From NCBI RefSeq assembly GCF_000739085.1, contig NZ_CP009110.1, positions 930,001 through 994,000 on the forward strand: a stretch of 64,000 bases of DNA, written 5' to 3'. This DNA is from Amycolatopsis methanolica 239 (GTDB lineage: Bacteria > Actinomycetota > Actinomycetes > Mycobacteriales > Pseudonocardiaceae). Positions 60,319 to 64,000 of the stretch are shown here, one piece after another; positions within the stretch are counted from its first letter, which is position 1; every line of letters begins with the position of its first letter. The position numbers and the translations under genes were made by a program. The notes beneath the pieces were generated by a model that saw only the letters and a list, made by a program, of their open reading frames with translations, was not told where the DNA came from and searched no databases.

Positions 60319-61422
60319 GTGACGATCGGGTTGGCCGAAGCCAAGCGGCGGCTGGACGAGTTCGCGGGGAGCGCGGCGGGCGAGTCGCCGCTGTACGAGC
60401 ACCTCGCGTCCAAGGCCGCCGAGGACGACGAGGTGGCCGGTCTGCTGGCCGCCGCGCCCGAGGAGGCGAGCCCCGCGCTGTTGTTCGCGGTCGCCCACCG
60501 GCTGGTCCAGGCCGACCCGATCCACCCGCTGTACCGGTACTACCCCGCGCTGGGCGGGGCCAACGGCGTGGACGACGAGACGTGGCCGCTGTTCCGCGAG
60601 TTCCTGCTCGCGCATGCCGGCGAGGCGGCGGGCATGCTCGCGTCGCGGTCGCTGGCGAACAACGAGGTGCGGCGGGCCGCGTCGGTGTTCCCGGCGGTCG
60701 CGATGGCGGCCAAGCAGGCGGGCGGCAAGATCGCGCTGCTCGAGGTCGGCACCGCGGGCGGGCTGCTGCTCGGGATGGACAAGTTCGCCTACCGGTACCA
60801 GTGCGACGGCGGTGAGCAGCTGGTCGCCGGGCCTGCCAAGGCGGCGGTCGGGCTGCACTGCGCGCTCGACCTGGCGCCCGGCGCGGTGCTGCCGAAACTG
60901 CCGAAGAAGCTGACCGTCGTGGCGCGCGCCGGGCTCGACCCGCAGCCGCTGGATCTGTCCGATGAGGACGAGCTGGCGTGGCTGGAGGCCTGCGTGTGGG
61001 GCGACCAGCCGGACCGCGTGCGGCTGCTGCGGGCGGCGGCGCTGGCGCAGCGCAAGTCGCCGCCGCGGATCGTCGCCGGGGACGCGGTCGGCGCGTTCGA
61101 CGAGGCTCTCGCCCTGCTGCCCGCGGACGTGCCGCTGGTGGTGCTCACCTGCCGGACGATGGGGCACATGCACGACGCCGACCGCGGCGAGTTCCTGTCG
61201 CGGCTGGCCGCGCTGGGGGAGTCGCGTCCACTGTGGTGGGTCATGGACGAGACGTACGAGCACGGGTTGTCCGCGGTGCTGCCGGGGCGGGACGAGCTGG
61301 CGTTCGCTGTCGACGGCCAGACGGCGCTCGGCCTGGCGCGGCGCACGGCCGGCGGCTGGGACGCGGTCGCGCTGGCCCGCACCACGCGCTATGGCGCCCG
61401 GATGACCTGGCTGGCCGTCTAG
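60319..61422 (+). CDS. DUF2332 family protein
   Basis: The product is 367 aa. The family core includes LFAVAHRLVQADPIHPLYRY, LLEVGTAGGLLLGMDKFAYR and a late HMHDADRGEFLSRLAALG. The EVGTAGGLL segment resembles a Rossmann/SAM loop, but catalytic residues are unclear. GTG 60319 follows GAGGGAGAG. It sits between a MaoC hydratase and an AMP-forming ligase and may be translated with both. Function unknown. Confidence 0.82.
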   Translation: MTIGLAEAKRRLDEFAGSAAGESPLYEHLASKAAEDDEVAGLLAAAPEEASPALLFAVAHRLVQADPIHPLYRYYPALGGANGVDDETWPLFREFLLAHAGEAAGMLASRSLANNEVRRAASVFPAVAMAAKQAGGKIALLEVGTAGGLLLGMDKFAYRYQCDGGEQLVAGPAKAAVGLHCALDLAPGAVLPKLPKKLTVVARAGLDPQPLDLSDEDELAWLEACVWGDQPDRVRLLRAAALAQRKSPPRIVAGDAVGAFDEALALLPADVPLVVLTCRTMGHMHDADRGEFLSRLAALGESRPLWWVMDETYEHGLSAVLPGRDELAFAVDGQTALGLARRTAGGWDAVALARTTRYGARMTWLAV

Positions 61423-61461
61423 CTGTTGTGTGCCGGCCGCCACTGCGGTGAGGATGTGGTC

Positions 61462-63051
61462 ATGGCTGACACGTGGTTCACCCCGCTGACCCCGCTGGCC
61501 TTCCTGGAGCGCTCCGCCGAGGTCTTCCCGGACAAGGACGCGATCGTCTACGGCGATCGCCGCGTGACCTACCGCGAGTTCGCCGCGGAGGCCACCCGCG
61601 TGGCGCAGGCGCTGCGGGCGAGCGGCGTCGAGCCGGGGGACCGCGTGGCCTACCTGCTGCCGAACATCCCCGAGATGCTGGTCGCGCACTTCGCGGTGCC
61701 GCTCGCGGGCGCGGTGCTGGTGGCGATCAACACCCGGCTCGCGCCCGCCGAGATCCGCTACATCCTGGCGCACTCCGGGGCGAAGGTGCTGGTCGTCGAC
61801 GCCGCGCTGCACGCATCGGTGCCGCTGGACACCGGCGTGGACGTCGTGACGGTGGTGGACGGCGCGGAGCCCGACCCGGCCGTCGGCGGCATCACCTACG
61901 ACGCGCTGCTGGCGCGGGGCAGCGACGAGCCGCTGCCGTGGAGCGTCGCGGACGAGCGGTCGACGATCTCGATCAACTACACGTCCGGGACCACTGGCAG
62001 GTCGAAGGGCGTCCAGTACCACCATCGCGGCGCGTACCTGAACTCGCTGGCCGAGATCATCCACTCGGGGCACACGCCGGAGTCGAAGTACTTGTGGACG
62101 TTGCCGATGTTCCACTGCAACGGCTGGTGCACGACGTGGGCGGTCACCGCGATCGGCGGCACGCACGTGTGCCTGCGGGCGGTCGAGGCGACCGAGATCT
62201 GGCGGCTGCTGGACGGCGAGGGGATCACGCACCTCAACGGCGCGCCGACGGTGCTGAACACGATCGCCGGGTACCCGGGGGCGCACCCGCTGCCGCGTGA
62301 GGTCGTGGTGACCACCGCGGGTGCGCCGCCGTCGCCGACCGTGATCCGGCGGATGACGGACCTGGGCGCGCGCCTGGTGCACGTGTACGGGCTGACCGAG
62401 ACGTACGGGCCGTACACGGTGTGCGAGGCGCAGGAGGGGTGGGTCAAGCTCGACATCGCCGAGCGGAGCCGTCTGATGGCGCGGCAGGGCGTCGGGATGC
62501 TGGTGACCGACGGGATCCGGGTGGTGGACGAGCAGATGCGCGACGTGCCTCGCGACGGCGTGACCATGGGCGAGGTCGTGATGCGCGGGAACAACGTGAT
62601 GTCCGGCTACTTCGCCGACCCCGAGGCGACGGAGAAAGCGTTTCGCGGCGGCTGGTTCCACTCCGGTGACCTGGGCGTGTGGCATCCGGACGGCTACATC
62701 CAGCTGCGCGACCGGGCGAAGGACATCATCGTCTCCGGCGGCGAGAACATCTCCACGATCGAGGTGGAGGCGGCGCTGGACTCGCACGAGGCCGTCGCGG
62801 AGGTCGCGGTGGTCGGCGTGCCGGACGAGAAGTGGGGCGAGCGGCCGAAGGCGTACGTCGTGCTGCGGCCAGGCGCGTCGGCGACGGCGGACGAGCTGCG
62901 GGCGCACGTGCGGGAGCAGATCGCGCGATTCAAGGTGCCGGACCAGGTCGAGTTCGTGGAGGCGCTGCCCAAGACGTCGACGGGGAAGATCCAGAAGTTC
63001 CAGCTGCGCGAACGCGAGTGGGGTGGTTCGGAGTCCCGAATCCAGGGCTGA
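61462..63051 (+). CDS. Acyl-CoA synthetase (AMP-forming)
   Basis: The 529-aa ANL-superfamily ligase has the P-loop YTSGTTGRSKGV, VYGLTETYG (A5 motif), SGDLGVWHPDGYIQLRDRAK (A7-A8) and the catalytic C-terminal lysine in PKTSTGKIQKF. It activates a carboxylate with ATP then CoA; the family includes short-chain and medium-chain ligases. ATG 61462 is used rather than the upstream in-frame codons. It completes the hydratase-DUF2332-ligase row. Confidence 0.92.
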   Translation: MADTWFTPLTPLAFLERSAEVFPDKDAIVYGDRRVTYREFAAEATRVAQALRASGVEPGDRVAYLLPNIPEMLVAHFAVPLAGAVLVAINTRLAPAEIRYILAHSGAKVLVVDAALHASVPLDTGVDVVTVVDGAEPDPAVGGITYDALLARGSDEPLPWSVADERSTISINYTSGTTGRSKGVQYHHRGAYLNSLAEIIHSGHTPESKYLWTLPMFHCNGWCTTWAVTAIGGTHVCLRAVEATEIWRLLDGEGITHLNGAPTVLNTIAGYPGAHPLPREVVVTTAGAPPSPTVIRRMTDLGARLVHVYGLTETYGPYTVCEAQEGWVKLDIAERSRLMARQGVGMLVTDGIRVVDEQMRDVPRDGVTMGEVVMRGNNVMSGYFADPEATEKAFRGGWFHSGDLGVWHPDGYIQLRDRAKDIIVSGGENISTIEVEAALDSHEAVAEVAVVGVPDEKWGERPKAYVVLRPGASATADELRAHVREQIARFKVPDQVEFVEALPKTSTGKIQKFQLREREWGGSESRIQG

Positions 63052-63072
63052 CCGCGGCTGCTGATCGCCCTC

Positions 63073-63422
63073 CACGGCGGCCCCCGCCCAGCCCACCTGC
63101 CGCAACGGCTGCGGCATTGCGGCATGCGGCCGCGCCACCGCTGCGACGGGCTGCGCCATTGCGGCATGCGGCCGCCCCATTGCCGCGACCGGCCGCCCCG
63201 CCGTATCGGGCCGCGGCACTGCCCGCGAGCCGCCCCACCGTCGCAACGGCGACGCCACGGCCGCAACGGGCCGCGCTACTGCGCGACCGGCCAAACCCAC
63301 TGCCGTAACGGGCCGCGCCACCGCCGCGACCGGCCCAACCCGCTGCCGCGCCACGGCGCTGGGCCGTGGCCACTCCAGAAAGCGTGTTGGCGGTTCCCCA
63401 CAGCGAGTTGGCCGTTCCGAGC
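63073..63422. repeat. 21-bp-period degenerate minisatellite
   Basis: About fourteen units of 21 bp with core CATTGCGGCATGCGGCCGC or CACTGCCGTAACGGGCCGC run from 63073 to about 63370, some shortened by 1-3 bp. A second, different 21-bp pair (AGCGTGTTGGCGGTTCC / AGCGAGTTGGCCGTTCC) stands at 63381-63422. The array lies between convergent acyl-CoA synthetase and Nudix genes, as does the other 21-bp array at 14.2 kb. All six frames stay open over long stretches, but no real protein is coded. Confidence 0.8.
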
Positions 63423-63459
63423 AGCGGCGCACACCGCCACCGAGCGGCGGAAAGCGCCC

Positions 63460-63861
63460 TCAGCAGCGCGGCAGCATCTCCCAGCCACGCAGCGTGTCGG
63501 CCAATCCGTCCGTCAGCGCAAGCGCCACGAACGTCGCCTCATCGACCCAGCGCACCTCGGCCGCGTCGTCGCCCGCCCGCAGGAAACCGCCCTCCACCTC
63601 GCAGATGTAGTCGTGGATCTCGTAGCGGCCGCGGACCACGTGGCCCACCAGCGCGCCGGGGCGGACGACGAGCCCGGTTTCCTCGCGCATCTCCCGGATC
63701 AGGGCCGCATTGTCCGTTTCGCCTGGTTCCACGCGTCCACCCGGGATCGACCACAGTCCGCGTCCGGGGTCGTTGGCGCGCCGGACGAGCAGCAGGCGGC
63801 CCGCTTGATCGTGCAGGATCCCGCCTACGCAGCGCACGGGGACCGGGCCGATCGCGCTCAT
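63460..63861 (-). CDS. MutT-like Nudix hydrolase
   Basis: The 133-aa protein has the Nudix box at about 41-63: GGRVEPGETDNAALIREMRE and ETGL, all catalytic glutamates present. It is a small stand-alone enzyme like MutT/NudF that hydrolyses modified nucleoside triphosphates. ATG 63861 is the start. The next gene is outside the window. Its 3' end faces the minisatellite. Confidence 0.9.
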   Translation of the reverse strand: MSAIGPVPVRCVGGILHDQAGRLLLVRRANDPGRGLWSIPGGRVEPGETDNAALIREMREETGLVVRPGALVGHVVRGRYEIHDYICEVEGGFLRAGDDAAEVRWVDEATFVALALTDGLADTLRGWEMLPRC

Positions 63862-64000
63862 GAGGGCAGCCTAACCCGGGCCTGGCGGACGCGGAGAGTA
63901 ACCAACCGATTAGATCACAGCCGGACACTGACCCAAGCGCGGGACTTACCTCCCGTAACCCTGCGGAGTGCGGTACAACGTTACTGGTGAGCTTGCCAGT
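63862..64000. other. Promoter region and possible next gene start
   Basis: This 139-bp stretch holds the MutT-like promoter to the left. GTG 63987 (GTGAGCTTGCCAGT) could start the next plus-strand gene, but only five codons are present, so nothing can be said. TACAAC at 63974 might be its -10. No repeat or RNA gene is seen. Confidence 0.3.

Noticed and set aside
63073-63422. A repeat protein coded by the minisatellite
   Set aside because: All frames are low complexity, unit length drifts by 1-3 bp and would break any frame, and no start with ribosome site exists.
60082-63432. Open frame of over 1100 codons on the minus strand
   Set aside because: Antisense to DUF2332 and acyl-CoA synthetase, and its start is minisatellite sequence; no domain.

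Overview
The window is about 64 kb of very GC-rich DNA with dense genes, many GTG or TTG starts, 4-nt stop/start overlaps and G/C-ending codons. Gene content points to a mycolata-like actinobacterium: a dTDP-rhamnose and WbbL rhamnosyltransferase linker pathway, F420 biosynthesis (fbiA/fbiB), a LpqY-SugABC trehalose importer, GpgS, a SigE/RseA/HtrA stress locus and succinylase-branch DAP synthesis. Gene order recalls Mycobacterium tuberculosis (blocks Rv3267-Rv3261, Rv1177-Rv1178 and Rv1201-Rv1239). Extra regulators, transporters and glycosyltransferases suggest a Pseudonocardiaceae member, possibly Amycolatopsis. The genus is an inference, not a match I could compute.

Region by region: 1-13.3 kb is cell-envelope glycan synthesis (LCP ligase, rmlB, rmlD, five glycosyltransferases including a GT2-GT4 fusion, wbbL and a mannose-1-phosphate guanylyltransferase), interrupted by a TetR/SDR pair. 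13.3-18.3 kb holds an AlkA-type glycosylase and, on the minus strand, a tightly overlapping GNAT-fbiA-fbiB-Nudix-GntR operon. 18.4-32.7 kb holds ferredoxin-dapC, a TetR regulator beside a frameshifted FAD monooxygenase, a CHAD protein, dapD, dapE, two LOG proteins, plsC, gpgS, a small DivIVA-like membrane protein, an SRPBCC protein, tag, an enoyl-CoA hydratase, a DUF3117 protein and pepA. 32.7-37 kb is accessory: LysR/MFS, VOC/AraC and an O-methyltransferase.

37-40.5 kb is the sigE-rseA-htrA-tatB stress and export block. 40.5-44 kb carries a striking nested palindrome, then mrp, a DUF1003 membrane protein and an MgtE-N/CBS protein, followed by a kinase pseudogene containing an inverted 72-bp segment. 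44.7-52.4 kb holds a slipin, an acyl-CoA dehydrogenase, a multiply frameshifted pseudogene, a stress-type membrane protein and lpqY-sugABC. 52.4-59.7 kb holds a VapBC-like pair with an unusual spacer, a DMT-like transporter with a coupled leader ORF, TetR/DHA2 efflux, a ParB-like/phosphoesterase pair and corA, which has a small downstream membrane peptide and an upstream leader ORF with an inverted repeat. 59.8-64 kb holds a MaoC hydratase, a DUF2332 protein, an acyl-CoA synthetase, a 21-bp minisatellite and a Nudix hydrolase.

No rRNA, tRNA, CRISPR array, insertion sequence or phage genes were recognised. The most unusual signals are the corA leader, the nested palindrome at 40.6-40.8 kb, the locally inverted kinase pseudogene, two 21-bp-period minisatellites and the spaced VapBC-like locus.
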